Both the position numbers and the translations under genes were made by a program. Under the pieces are notes generated by a model that was not told the DNA's origin, searched no databases, and saw only the letters and a program-made list of their open reading frames with translations. From Sanguinoderma infundibulare (Eukaryota; Basidiomycota; Agaricomycetes; Polyporales; Polyporaceae): DNA of 64,000 nt. The stretch is taken from positions 682,001 to 746,000 of the forward strand of contig JAVLRN010000011.1 in the NCBI GenBank assembly GCA_032821775.1. Reading direction: 5' to 3'. This document shows positions 33,001 to 44,947 of the stretch, one piece after another. Within the stretch, counting starts at the first letter, position 1; every line of letters starts with the position of its first letter.

Positions 33001-35314
33001 ACTGTGCTGAATTCCAACACGATGAGACGCACGAGAAATGACAAGCGATGACAAGAATGACTTACCAACGGTGGCCTTGATCGCTGCATTGAGGTTTTCC
33101 GTCACGGCGTCTTCGTTCTCGTCGATGACACCGCCCTACAATGTCACACGAATCAGTAAGTCCGGCTACTACGGGCAGATAATAGTAAACCACCGACGTT
33201 GTAATCAACACAGGCGGCAACAAACTTGTCATATACTGAGGGTCGGCTTCAATGCAAGCGTCAGAACATTTCGATCATCTTTCCTGAGACCTCACTCACA
33301 TTCCCTTGAGATTCGTAAAGCTTGTCAGAGTGTTGGCCGAAAACTCGTCGAGGTAGCGCATGGTGAGCAAGAGACGGTCTGTCCAGGCGACCTCGTCAAT
33401 CTCGGACCCTTTTGAGGACGATGAAGCGGGGAGGGTAGGGAGAGGAAGGATGTAGTCCGTAAGCGTCTGCTCGACAAGAGCCCTGTAGCACTGCAGGTGA
33501 GGAACGCGGTGTTAGAAAACATTGCATCAGACGGACTTGACATCACGGTTTATCGAGGCGCTGTGGAGGAGATTGCTCGGAATCCATGAGAACTGTTGTA
33601 TTGCAGCCGGGTCGTTGTTCTCGCTGCACGAACGTCAGCTAGGCACAGATGGCACACGACTACATGGGACGTACATCTCAGGGTATGCCAGGCTGTACAA
33701 CCTGCCAATTGCGTTGAATGCCTCTATTCGGACGCTTTGCTGCCACGGGAACCTCCAGCGTTAGCAACCACAGCTCCGCTTCCGGTAAATGCCTCACCTT
33801 CTTATCCAGCCCGCGCCCGGCAACGGCCTTGAGCTGGTCCACAGAAATGTGGTGGAGCGCAGTCTCGTAGTCGAGCTGCCCGAACAGCTTGCAGACCGCC
33901 GCGCGAATCTTCTCGTCCGGATCGAGCAGTTTCAGGCGAAGAGCGTCCTCAGTCTCGGTACGCATCTCGGGGAGGTTAATGAGAACGCCCTTCATCTTCT
34001 CGACCCATGCTTGACGGATGGCGACGCTCTTGTCGCTCATCCTCTTGATCCAGTGGGTCCACGTGGAGGGGTACTTCTGGACGAGGTCCTGGCCATGCTT
34101 GTCCGCAAACATTTCCCCGAGGGTCTGGGTAGCCATGAGCCGGAGCTGAAGCTGCTCGACGTGAAGCTCTTCCTCGAGTTGGGGGACGACGTTGTGGAGG
34201 AGGGACGGGCACGCGCGGTTAAGCTGCTGGATGAGATCGTGGGCCGTCTGGACCTCGTCATACTCTTCCTCGCGGGCGCGTTCGACGATGATGTCGGTGA
34301 AGTATTGACAGACGTGTCTCTGGAGCTTATCTGCAGTCTGGGTACAGACCGCAACGGCGAGGCGGTAGGACGGCTGGTCCATCCTCTGTGGGCATGGCGT
34401 TAGTTCGTGGTCACGCGAACGATAGCAATGGGGATTATTGCAGATGCGAGACGTCTTTGAAGCCTACGAGCTACGCCTAGCATGGATAAAGACGGATTCG
34501 CGCTAGCTCCACCAACTCTGCAAGGGTGCACCCACGCGGGACAATGCGTCTGACGCACGCCGTTGACAAGAGAACGGCGCTGACACTGATGGCTCGTGCA
34601 TGCGGGAACAAAAGACAACCACAACCACCGTTTGCAAGCCACAAAGACGGGCAGAGAAAAAGAATGACAGTGGTTGTGGAAGAGACATACCGCGTTCTTG
34701 TCGGTGAATTGGGCCATGATGATCTCGAGGACCTCCGGAGGCAGGCTCTGGGACTCGTCGATGAGGGCAATAAGGATATCGGCCATAAAGAGTTCGATCT
34801 TCTTGGCGAGGTCGCGGCGCACGAGGCCGAAGAAGTCGCGGAAGATGTCGACCATGAGCTCGTCGCCATTGGGGAGATCACAGACGAGAACGACACTTTT
34901 GACGGTAGAGAGGGATTCAAGGAGGTGAAAGTACTCGTTGTAGTAAGCGGAGTCGGCTCCCTTGAGGCCGGTGGAAAGCTGCCTGAAGAAGAATTGGAAG
35001 ATGTCGCGGAGCTCGTTCTGTGTGTAGGGCGCGTCTGGGGCGTAGAGCCTCAGGAGGTCCGCGAGACAGCACGCGGTGTACGCCTTGACGCCACGGTCCT
35101 TGTGGAGGAGGATGGAGGTGCTGATGAGGTCCTTGCGGATGGGAGCGAGGGAGTGGACGTCGACGAGCTCCTGGTCCATGTCGGCAAGTTCCTGGTAGAG
35201 GAGCTTGAGTTTCTTCTGGAGGGCATCTGTGGAGAGGCCCTTGCCGACGAGCTTTTCGCGGAACTTGAGTTTCTTGGGCGAGGGCTGCCCGGCGGTGCGC
35301 GTCGTGGCGACCAT
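30029..35314 (-). CDS. PDS5: PDS5, cohesin-associated HEAT-repeat protein
   Basis: PDS5 binds the cohesin ring and controls cohesion maintenance, release and Eco1-dependent acetylation. The N terminus MVATTRTAGQPSPKKLKFRE leads to LLYQELADMDQELVDVHSLA and CCLADLLRLYAPDAPYTQ, the signature opening of the family. HEAT-type helices continue through many exons, including ELRDIFQFFFRQLSTGLKG, HWIKRMSDKSVAIRQAWVEK, LRLKLLDPDEKIRAAVCKLF and CPALYKAHVGEIGKAI. The C-terminal tail is highly charged: KKRKAADDSDDESAPSDSDA, then KEADESDEESAEEADG, ending AKRQAKAAPSDG before the stop at 30029-30031. About 1200 residues, the usual size. The intron after FTDKNA is long (about 300 bases) for this genome. It is divergent from NAA15, with only 236 bases between the two starts. 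Confidence 0.95.
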
Positions 35315-35550
35315 GGGGGCGAGGCGAGGAGAGGGAGAGTGAGAGGCGGATGGAGCCAGAGCCAGAGCCAGAGCGAGATGCTGTCTGAGTGTGGGCGTGC
35401 GCGAGAAGCGCGTCGCGCGTTGTTGTCCCTTGTTTGCCCGCGCGCTCTCCTCGCCTCTGCACACCGCGCACGGTCACGGTGGCTGCTCCGGCCATAGGCA
35501 CTTTCTGGCTCGACGCCGTCTCTCTCCTCGCCTTCCTTTTCGCCCTTGTC
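35315..35550. promoter_or_regulatory. Divergent promoter region of PDS5 and NAA15
   Basis: The two start codons face away from each other and are 236 bases apart, so both 5' UTRs and both core promoters must fit here. A short AGAGCC repeat lies at about 35355-35371. I could not assign core elements. Confidence 0.6.
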
Positions 35551-38500
35551 ATGCCGCCTGCAGGCATTCCTCCAGCCAGAGCCCTTCCGTCCAAGGAGTC
35601 CGGTCTCTTTAAGGAGGTCCTCCATTACTACGAGGACAGGCAGCTCAAGAAGGGCCTCAAGGCTGCCGATACTATCCTCAAAAAGTTTCCCAATCATGGC
35701 GGTATGTCGCATTCGAAATACACGCACGCTGTGCTATGTCTCATGCCTGTGCTGCAGAAACCTCGTGCATGAAGGGCCTCATCCTCACGCACCTTGGACG
35801 GCGAGAGGAAGGCCTCGAGCTCGTCAAGCAAGGCGTTCGCCTCGATCTTACTTCGCACATATGCTGGCACGTCTTCGGCCTCATCCAAAAGGGCCAGAAA
35901 AACTACGAGGAGGCACTCAAGTCCTATACGCAAGCATTGCGTTTTGACAAGGTCAGATACATTTCCTCCTCGGTGCATATACGCATCTCCCCATGGACGA
36001 AAGAGCGATTACCCCTCCATCGCATACTTTCATTGGCACTTATCCGCCAGCCATTCCCGCTGATTTCTCATACCGCCCTCTGCTATCCCTGCACACGACT
36101 TTGTACAAACCCTTGCAGTTGGGCTGGAGTGACTGGCCGTACAGGCACGTCCTATTCCCCCACACTCGCTTACTCGAACCCAGCCCACATCCTGTGCGAC
36201 CCCCCGCGGCTTGACAAGAGCAATTTTACGCGTGCGACCGCACACGATGCCCACTCTATCGCATTTCATCCTCCCAGATCTAACACAGCCTATGACCCTT
36301 GCTTCTTCCGGCGTCCCCAGATTACTGATTTCGTCCATCGGATCGGAGGTACTGACGGTCATTGCGTGCCTTCCAGGAAAACTTGAACATCCTCCGCGAT
36401 GCCGCACACCTCCAGACCCAGCTCCGCCTTTACGACGCCCTGGTCGAGACCCGCCACACCTTACTCCGGCTCCGGCCCCAACTTCGGCAGAACTGGATTG
36501 CGCTTGCCGTTGCCTACCACCTAAGCGGCAACCTCGCCGAAGCAAAGTCCGTGCTCGAGCAGTACGAACTCATCGTCAAGGTGCGTGGGACGCGTGTGCA
36601 ACATGCAAACACACCTCTTATGATATAACGTAACATCGCGTGCGCGTGCGTATGCGTATGTGTTGACGGCCATTGTAGAACGTGCCCGATTACGACGTAG
36701 AGATGTCCGAGGTCCTGCTATACCATGTGCGCGTGCTCGAGGACCTCGAGGAGTACGCTGACGCGCTCGCGCTCTTGGACGCCAACGCAAAGTCGCGCGC
36801 GATCATCGACCGGGTCGCGATCCAGGAGTTCCGAGGTGAGCCGGGCGCATGCCGATGGTGAGTGGGCCGCGATACTCAAGACGGCTCGACCCACCAGCGC
36901 GTATTCTCTCCAAGGCCGACAAGGACGAGGCGCAACAAGCGTGGCAAGGGCTCATCGAGCAGAACCCGAATTGTTACGATTATTACAAGGGCTACCTGAC
37001 CAGTCGCGGGATCGACCTCGGTAGGGTCCATTATCCTGTTTCCACGCGATGTCGATACATGTCTGAATGGCTATTTCAGAGGCTATCACGGATGAGAACC
37101 GAGACCAGGCGTTGCGGAGTTTGCACGATTTTTCGCAACAGTTCTCAAAAGCATCGTCACCGCGTCGTATAGCGCTCGAAGTGGCACTCGGTACGCAGCC
37201 TGTTCCTCGACGCCAGACTGCCTGTTTAACTTGCAACAACTCCCCCAGGCGAAAAGTTTACGGAGCTCGTCCAGCCCTACCTTAAGACCCGTCTCGAGAA
37301 GGGCGTCCCCTCACTCTTTGCTGACCTCAAGTCGCTCTACCGCTCCCCAGAAAAGCGCGACGCGATCGAGGCCGCCCTCACCTCCCTCCTCTCCACCCTT
37401 CAACACCCCGCCAACTCACCCTCGCCACCCGACACCGACCCCACAGAATATATCTGGGCTCTCTACTACCTCGCGCAGCATCACTCCTTCCTGGGCAACC
37501 ACAAAAGGGCCGTCGAGCTCCTCGATGAGGCGATCGCACACACCCCGACGTTGCCCGAGCTGTACATGTTCAAGGCGCGCGTCCTCAAGCGGGCGGGGGA
37601 CCCGTTCGGGGCGGCGAGGAACATGGATCTGGCACGGCACTTGGACCTGCAGGACCGGTTCTTGAATACCAAGGCTGGCAAGTACCGGCTTAGGGCGGGA
37701 CTGGTCGAGGAGGCGGTCGAGGTGTTTGGGCTGTTCACAAAGGTACGCAGATGGGGTCAGGTATCGCTTCGTTGGTGGTCGTGCTTGTTGACTTGCCTTG
37801 GGTTCGCTGTTGGTGGGGGGATGCTCAGAAAGACGCGCCGAGCCCGTCGCAGGACCTGGAGGACATGCAGTCGCTCATTTACTTGACCGAGGAGGCCGAC
37901 GCGCAGTTGCGGAACGGCAACCTGGCGATGGCGCTGAAGAAGTACGACGCGATCCACAGGATCTTTGACGTGTTTGAGGACGACCAGTTCGACTTTCACG
38001 GGTACTCGGTGCGCAAGTTCACGATTAACATTTACTTGAAGTCAGTGGCTTGTGTTCCAGCCGGCTGAGGATGTTGGTTTCCTAACCAGTGTTTTATTTC
38101 GGCAGCTTGATCAAGTGGGAGGACAACCTACGATCACATCCTGCGTACGTGCATTCGGCTATCGAGGCTTCTCGAGTATGTTTCTATGCCAACCTGGACG
38201 TTGAACTTGCGTGCTGAAGTTTGATCAGATATTGGTCAGAGTGCACGACGAACCGTCATTGGCCACTAAGCCTTCGTCTGAGGGTGAGTCGCCACCACTT
38301 AACCACTCGGCGTCATCCCTGAGCATGCCTGTTCGCTATGTGTAGGCCACATCTCCAGCGCTGAGAAGAAGGCAAAGAAGAAGGCAAAAAAGGCCGAGAA
38401 GAAGGTTCAGGAAGAGGCGAAGAAGGGTGCGCTTCTCCGCCTGCTGTCACTCCCTCTGCGCTGTGTCTCAAGGGTATTTGTCTGCCCATGTAGCAACCCA

Positions 38501-39414
38501 GAACGCGACGGTAAATGAGGACAAGGGCCTTGACGTCGGTCCGCCCAAGGACGAGGATCCGGACGGCACGAAGCTGTTGCAGGCTCCAGAACCGCTCGAA
38601 CGCGCCGCGAAGTTGCTGAAGCCGTTAGCCACCTTGGCGAAGGACAACGTCGACGCGTGGATCGCGATCTATGACGTCGCGGTCCGGCGAAGTGCGTATC
38701 GCGCATTTCTTCCGTCTCCTTGTTGTTGACGAACATGTTTGGCTTTCGTGTGCGCAGAGAAGTATTTGCAGGCTGTTCAAGCCTTGAACCGTGCACATAC
38801 ACTGAGTGCCGACTCGCCAGACCTGCACATTCGCGTCGTCGACTTCAAGCGAAGATGTACGTTACGTCCCCCATCCCCCCGACGAATGCTTACGCTTACG
38901 CGACGCCAGGGTCATCGCTAGCGGAAAAGCCGTCCGAGAACGTTACCTCCGCCGCATCATCAGCCATCGGGAAGCTCGTGCCGGATGAGGTGTCGCTGGA
39001 GGTGTTCAACTCGCAATACCTCCAGCGCCGTTCCTCGCAATCCGACGCGATCCTTGCGGCCGCGAAGGTCTCGCGGACACTGGGCGCGCCCCGAGAAGAG
39101 GTCGAGGCGTCGCTATTCAACGCGCCGAACGCCGACGTGGAGCTGAGGCTCGAAGTGAGCTCTCAACCCGTTCTGTTGATTCGTGTTCTAATAACCTCAC
39201 CACTATCGTCTTGCAGACTGCGCTCGCCATCGTCGCGTTCCTGTCCGAGATCCAGTCGCCGCGCGAAGACGAGTTCCGCGCCGCCTGCAGAGGCAGGTTC
39301 GAGCTCTCCACGGTGTTCTTGGCCCCGGCAGACCTTGCCGCCGCGCGGAAGGCTGTCGTGCAGAAGGACCCGATTGCGGAGGTGACGGAGGACAAGGTGG
39401 AGGTCATTAGCTGA
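35551..39414 (+). CDS. NAA15: NatA auxiliary subunit NAA15 (NAT1)
   Basis: NAA15 anchors the NatA N-terminal acetyltransferase at the ribosome and holds the catalytic subunit NAA10 in a ring of TPR helices. The start MPPAGIPPARALPSKESGLF is followed by LFKEVLHYYEDRQLKKGLKA, the family's opening TPR. Next come ETSCMKGLILTHLGRREEGL, HICWHVFGLIQKGQKNYEEA, ENLNILRDAAHLQTQLRLYD, QNWIALAVAYHLSGNLAEAK and DYYKGYLTSRGIDL. A Lys-rich segment (EKKAKKKAKKAEKK) near 38360-38410 is typical of the late part of the protein. The gene has well over ten introns. One of them, 35952-36376, is 425 bases and interrupts a TPR exactly between LRFDK and ENLNILRD. It ends EVTEDKVEVIS. Confidence 0.95.
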
Positions 39415-39730
39415 TTGTAGAGGCACGACAGGACTATATATTCCACACTGTGCACTAGACATATCACATCTTGCGTATATACATTGCCTCTGCAGTGCTT
39501 TGCTCACATTCCGGACGCGATGGACTCGCATGGTCGATAGCGGACGACGTCCCGAGCTGGCTGACGGGATAGTGTAAGCGCCGGACTAGCGCTCAAAAGT
39601 GTGGCTGAAGCGGAGTATGAACCTTGTCCGATCAACTGCTTACCATTTCCGTCGGCAGGACGGAGTTGAGGGTATCGCACGTCCCGCACACCATAATCCT
39701 CAAGACTACGCCGCCGACGATTCCTCCGCC
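39415..39730. other. Intergenic region upstream of RPL42
   Basis: 316 bases lie between NAA15 and the eL42 start, with no gene seen. It contains the RPL42 promoter; the start sits in CCGCCATGG, a strong initiation context. Confidence 0.55.
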
Positions 39731-40448
39731 ATGGTCAACATCCCCAAGTACGTCGAAGTTACGCTCCGCTGTCGCATATTGAGGTGCTGACTGCCTATTT
39801 TACAACAGGACTCGCCGGACTTGTGAGTTTTGCGCCGACGAGATGCGTGATTTTGGAGAGGCGATGTTGACTTGGGGTACACAGACTGCAAGGGCAAGCA
39901 GTGCCGGAAGCACACGTACGTCCGCACCTTCCGTCATTCATAGCTGCATCCCGTTGAGTGTCGAGCGTGCCGCGGTCATCGTACAGGCCCCACAAGGTGA
40001 CCCAGTACAAGACGGGCAAGGCCTCGTTGTACGCGCAGGGCAAGCGTCGTTACGACCGCAAGCAGTCCGGGTACGGTGGTCAGACCAAGCCCGTCTTCCA
40101 CAAGAAGGTGCGTCTTCGTCTCTGGCCGCTGTGCCGTTCGTCGGACGAGAGAAGGGGTCGTTGACCGCGGGTGTGCGTGATCGATCGGGCATGTAGGCGA
40201 AGACGACGAAGAAGATCGTGCTCCGGCTAGAGTGCACGGTCTGCAAATACAAGATGCAGCTCGCCATCAAGCGTTGCAAGCAGTACGTCGTGTCTCTTGT
40301 GTTCGCCTGCGCGCGTGTCGTTGACGTCTGTCGCGCAGCTTCGAGCTGGGTGGTGAGAAGAAGACGAAGGGTGCTGCGCTCCAGTTCGTGAGTACCGTCT
40401 CGTACGCGATCATCTCATGCACCCTCGTGCTAACTGTCGATGCAGTAA
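39731..40448 (+). CDS. RPL42: 60S ribosomal protein eL42
   Basis: Component of the 60S subunit near the E site. Seven exons (39731-39747, 39809-39822, 39885-39915, 39987-40107, 40197-40282, 40339-40387, 40446-40448) give a 106-residue protein, standard for the family. It starts [20 protein letters not shown] and has the zinc-ribbon cysteines C12, C17 and the late pair in [10 protein letters not shown]; it ends [10 protein letters not shown]. Residue 56 is proline (GGQTKPVF), the state linked to cycloheximide sensitivity; Gln at this site gives resistance in several yeasts. Exon 2 is only 14 bases. The last intron splits the final Phe codon from the stop, so the final coding exon is TAA alone. 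Confidence 0.97.
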
Positions 40449-40819
40449 TCGTCTCTGTCTGGTCTCCTTGTCCCTGTCTCGCTATCCGTATCCTTGCTCC
40501 CACTATCTACCATCCGCGCATTATGTAGTATGCACGCACCATGCATATGCGACGACGCACGTCATAAAATTGTATTCATATGGGTCTGAAAGGAGTCCCT
40601 GGACTACAGCTCGACTGCATCGCGTGCCGCAAGACATCGGATAGTTACACTACTGGTACAAATACGACATGGGAAGGTTTACATGGAGGCATGGGAATTC
40701 TGCACAGTTCTGGGTTGGGCATGAGATCTTAAGAGCGAGAGCGGGATTCAAAGATACATGATTACAGAGACATGGAAGAGCGAAAGGTTTCATGCGAAAG
40801 CTGCACAGCGAATAAATAA
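40449..40819. other. Convergent intergenic region
   Basis: This contains the 3' flanks of RPL42 (+) and the CCCH/coiled-coil gene (-). No gene is seen. Confidence 0.5.
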
Positions 40820-43399
40820 CTAGGACGCTCCGTTTACACCGCGAGGAGACGCGAGCACACCGGCGAGCGAGGGAGTGTTTTTCCGTTGATCACCGGCCAC
40901 CAAATCATGGATAACTTGAACGACCTGCAAAGTCGTCGTCATCTTCGTCGACAGTTCCTGGATGGCCTGCGTGTGCGCTAGGCCCAGTGTGCCGTGTTGA
41001 TCGCGCAGGCTCTGAAGTTGCGGGGCTATGAGTTCGGGGATAGACTTGCCGAGGTAAGGTGCGATCTGCTTAACGACCGCGTCTCCCGTGTGATCAGCAG
41101 GTTGGGCGGACGATCCTTGCGAGATGTACGCCCGGACGGCCGCGTTGAGCGCTCGCATCTCGGAAATCATCCTGTCCGCCTGCGTCGAATCACCCGACGA
41201 GGACGCCTGAGCGTTCTGTAACTGTGGGCGAACACGTGCGGAGTTAGCCAAACAGACACAAGAAAGGTAACGGAACGGGACCGCATGACGGGACGTACCT
41301 CCTCGAGCTGCTGCCGGAGCTGGACGTTCTCCGCCTGGAGCGCCATGTTCTCCGTCTGGAGCCGTTCGTTGTAGCCCGCGAGCTGCGCGACCTCCTGGGA
41401 GAGCCGGGTGACCTGCTGGCCGGTCACCGCCGCGTTCTGCTGGAGCGTCTGGAGCGTGCGGAGCTGTTCGTCGGTGAGCGCCGGGGCGGCGCGGGGCTCG
41501 GGCGGCTTGGCCTGCACGTTTCCGGTCGAGGCGAGGACGACGGCCTGGACGTTCTCGGCGACGATCGCGTCGAGCTGCTCGAGCAGCGACTGATCGTGGA
41601 TGGCGCGTTCGAGCGTGCCCAGTCGGTCCTGGAAGTTGGCGAGCGTGTCGCGGATCTTCTCGAGCTCCGAGGGGACGATTGCTTCGGCGAGGAACGTGCT
41701 CGCTTGGTTTGAGGCCATCTCTGCGTTTCCGCCGGTGCCAGAGCCACCGGAGGAGCCAGAGCGAGACCCGGAAGAAGACGAGTTGTGGTTGTTTTGGAGT
41801 TGCTTGGACATGTGTTCCCATCGCGCGTCGACGGATTTAAACAGAGCCTGCAGCTGTGAGACGAATACTTTCAACGCTCCAATTTCGTTAGCGAGTTCCT
41901 GTTCTTGTCCGTTGGTACTACTATTGTTATCCAGCCCGGACGGCGGAGTGCGGCTGTTTGTGTACGTCGGCCAGAACTTGGCGGCCGACAAATTGGTCAC
42001 GATCTTCTTCATCTCGTCCGTTTTTTGTGCGAGCTGACCCTGCAATGTGTGCAGGTGTCCCTCTATCACCGTTCGGTCCTCCGCCGGCAGCGTCTGGTAG
42101 CTGAAGGACTCGACGAGCTGCTGATAGTCCCGAATGTCGTTTTCCATTGACCGGCAGTCATTATGGATGCGCGTTGCCGCTGCAAGTAGTCTGCGACATG
42201 CACGCGGAACCAAAAAAAAATGAGGGAGATTGGTGGTGTCTTGTTCATTCATTCAGTTAGTTTGTGATCGCACTATAGGGACTCACTCGATACGGCTCGA
42301 CCATATCTTGTTCTTGTCTTCTGCGGACAACTCTCCGAGCGGAGCGCCCTGCACGGTTCCTTTTGGCACTGCCGACGTTGCGGCGGCGACTGCAGATGAA
42401 ATCTGTTGCCACTGAAGCTGCGAGGATTCTAACAGGTTCTTTATGGCATCCGAACTCGGCACGTTTGAGGCAGGGGTCACATTTGAAGTTGTGGTTGCGT
42501 TCGCACTCGCCTCCGGCGCTCCAATATCAGGTAAGGGCACTCTTGCGGGAGAGGGTTGCTGGGAAGGGACACGGGTGCTCGCAATGCTCTCTTCTCTTCC
42601 ATACGACGCCTTTGTGGACGCCGACGACACATCCTTCATCGTCACGTCCATCGCCTCCGCCTTAGGATGCATCAGGCTTCTCGTCTCGTTTGCATTCCTA
42701 GGACCATCCGGTATTGCGCCGTACGACCTGGGCACTCGCGTCGGCGTGAATGTCGGTGGCGAGCGGGGCCGTCCACGCAGAATGGGGGAACGCGAGCGCG
42801 AACTGCGCCCGTAGGTCCGTGCAGCGGCCACGGCCGCCTGCTCGCGCTCACGGCTGATGGAGCGCCGTCGGAGGCGTTGGGCCAGCGTCGGGCCCGCCCG
42901 CTCGCGGCTGTCCGACCGACGGCGAATGATGGTGCCAGAGCCGGGGACGGGGGATCGCTCACGCCTGCGCCCAGGACTGATTGAGCGGCGGTGTTGGTGT
43001 TGGGGATTGTGACGGATGGGCGGGTAGACGTGTCCAGGAGAGCGGTGCCGACCGACGATGAGGCGATACTCGTCGTCGGTAAGGTACTGGAGCGGCGGCT
43101 CGCCCGAGGCGCGGGCGTTGCGCCAGTACTCGCCATCGTGGGGGTGCGCGAAGAAGCAATTGCGGGCCCGTGGGCAGCCGAGGCCGCCGTCAAGCCGATT
43201 GTAGGGCCGGCCGTTGCTGTCAAACCACTGTGCAACAGCGTGGGATGCTCAGCGATTGCCTTCAAATGCAATAAGGAAGGGGAGAGGGGGACAAGGAGGA
43301 GGGCGCAAAAGGGAAGTGAGACACGGGATGAAGACGTACATGGCATCTGCGGTCTGGGTTGAATGGCTTGCGTATAGTTTTGTTGTCTTGGGGAGACAT
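40820..43399 (-). CDS. CCCH-type zinc finger and coiled-coil protein
   Basis: I do not recognise a named orthologue. The first exon reads MSPQDNKTIRKPFNPDRRCH and joins over a GTACGT...GCACAG intron to WFDSNGRPYNRLDGGLGCPR. The Cys of RRCH with C-x5-C-x3-H in GLGCPRARNCFFAH forms a CCCH-like finger with a long first spacing, a type linked to RNA binding. A charged RS/RE-rich region follows (RRRSDSRERAGP, RRSISREREQ, RSSRSRSPILRG). The middle is Ser/Thr/Ala-rich. The C-terminal half is coiled coil: MENDIRDYQQLVESFSYQTL, LANEIGALKVFVSQLQALFK, LTDEQLRTLQTLQQNAAVTG and ERLQTENMALQAENVQLRQQ. It ends VLASPRGVNGAS. About 780 residues. An upstream in-frame ATG at 43459 is possible. A nuclear RNA-related role is only an inference. 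Confidence 0.75.
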
Positions 43400-44018
43400 T
43401 GCCTGGTCAGGTTTGGATTGTTTTGATCGATTCACTTGGTGCTTGGAGGTCTTCAGCACTCAGCGGGTGTGGCAGTCGTGGAGGATGACTATATGGGCAA
43501 GCATGGAGTTGGGAGAGAAGGTGGGAGAAAGTGGCCGGGAGACGCGAAGGGACTTTATATGTACGATTCGATTGTCCTGGGTGCGCACTACGCCCGGCCA
43601 GTGCCATCCTTGCGAATCTTATCTCAACAAATCTCCCCAGCTGCATTACATGATGCACAAACGAAGGGGACAGCAGCGTTCCCATGTACCCCTTTTGCTG
43701 CAAGGAAACAATTGCAACAAGTATGGCTTTTACGAGATCAAGGTTGCGAGCATGCCGCGGGCGCGCCATGGGCGGTGAATGGCTGTGGGACACGTTGTAG
43801 GTGGTTGACTAGTACTCAGCTTCCTTGCAAACAGACTTCCGAGAAATGACTCCGTGACTGCGGTAAGTCACCAGGCAAGGCGGGTGGAAATGGGTAATGC
43901 ATAATTCCAAGGGAGAGAGGATGAAAGCATGCCGAGTTAGGTCGCGCGCACGATGTCCATTGTCCAGGTATCACACGGGATTAGCATACAATAGATCACC
44001 ACTTGGCTGGGGATCCGA
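43400..44018. other. Intergenic region
   Basis: This lies between the start of the CCCH/coiled-coil gene and the stop of the next minus-strand gene. It should contain the CCCH gene promoter. Open frames at 43359-43849 overlap on both strands and show no motif. Confidence 0.5.
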
Positions 44019-44641
44019 CTACTTCGGGTCCAGGGCCGCCAGATGATCCACCAACTCTTCCATCACAGACTTGGTCCGCCTATGGCTCGTTTCATCTGCG
44101 AGAGAGGATGTGGGTGACAAAGGAACAGCCGAGAATCGCTTCGTTGGGACGAGCGGTGTTGACTTGGGCTCGAATCCTGGGGCGATCCTTCGCAGCGCTT
44201 CACGTTTGCGTCGCTCTTTCTCCTCGTCTCGAGCCTTGAGGTAAGCCTCGCGGCGAGCAGCGTGTGCGGCCAGCGTGGATCTTCGTGATGCCTCCACCGT
44301 GAGGACGTGCGGTTCAAGGGTAAACGGGTATACGAACTGTGCATTGCCAACGTTTCTCGGTCAACATCCTAGGAAGCTAACCAGGTTAGAACTCACGTAT
44401 GCAGTCACACTGTCTGGCAGAGGGTGGATATCCGGCGGCAGTTGTACCTTTGGGGCATCCGTCAGGATTGTCAAGATGCTCGGAGGACGCGTTCAAGACA
44501 AACAGGTCGAGGAAGGCGTAGACTGGGTGACTTGATCAGCGGAAGTCCTGAAGCTGCCGCATACTGTGACTGAGCTGGCGAACAACCATGTAAGTCGATA
44601 GACAGGGTGCAAATGCGCGACGTTTGCGTACATGCGGACAT
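44019..44641 (-). CDS. Small conserved protein of unknown function
   Basis: I do not recognise the family. Two exons are clear: one reads ILTILTDAPKVQLPPDIHPL...PDSVTAY and joins over a GTGAGT...GCACAG intron to FVYPFTLEPHVLTVEASRRS. This is followed by a basic helical stretch AYLKARDEEKERRKREALRR and then IAPGFEPKSTPLVPTKRFSA, ending VDHLAALDPK. The conserved PDIHPLP and FTLEPHVL strings and the charged helix suggest a real gene. The 5' exon is not resolved: a stop lies in frame just before the first clear codon. The ATG at 44641 (in CACCATGTCC) is the best candidate start, but I could not find a clean splice into the next exon. Confidence 0.55.
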
Positions 44642-44947
44642 GGTGACTTGGTGGACTGAATAGAAAAAGAGCTCAGTGGTATAAATTTCGAGTGGGTTGT
44701 GCTGTATAACGTGTATGACCACCGAGGACGAGCCGGTGTCGGTTGAGAGCAGCGATCGCAACGAAAGACGACGACGGCGAGACGATCGGATGCGGATCTC
44801 CGCCAGTGCGTCATGGCCGCCACTGCCAGGCGCGGTGCCGGATCAGAGAGGTCTGCAGCGGACTCACCAAGACTCGATATATGCGCGACACTCCCCATGC
44901 ATCTCACCTAATACTCTTCTCATTCTCACTGCTTACGTCCTTACTCT

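Noticed and set aside
34526..35497. 323-codon frame on the plus strand
   Set aside because: Antisense of the first PDS5 exon, which has clear family sequence.
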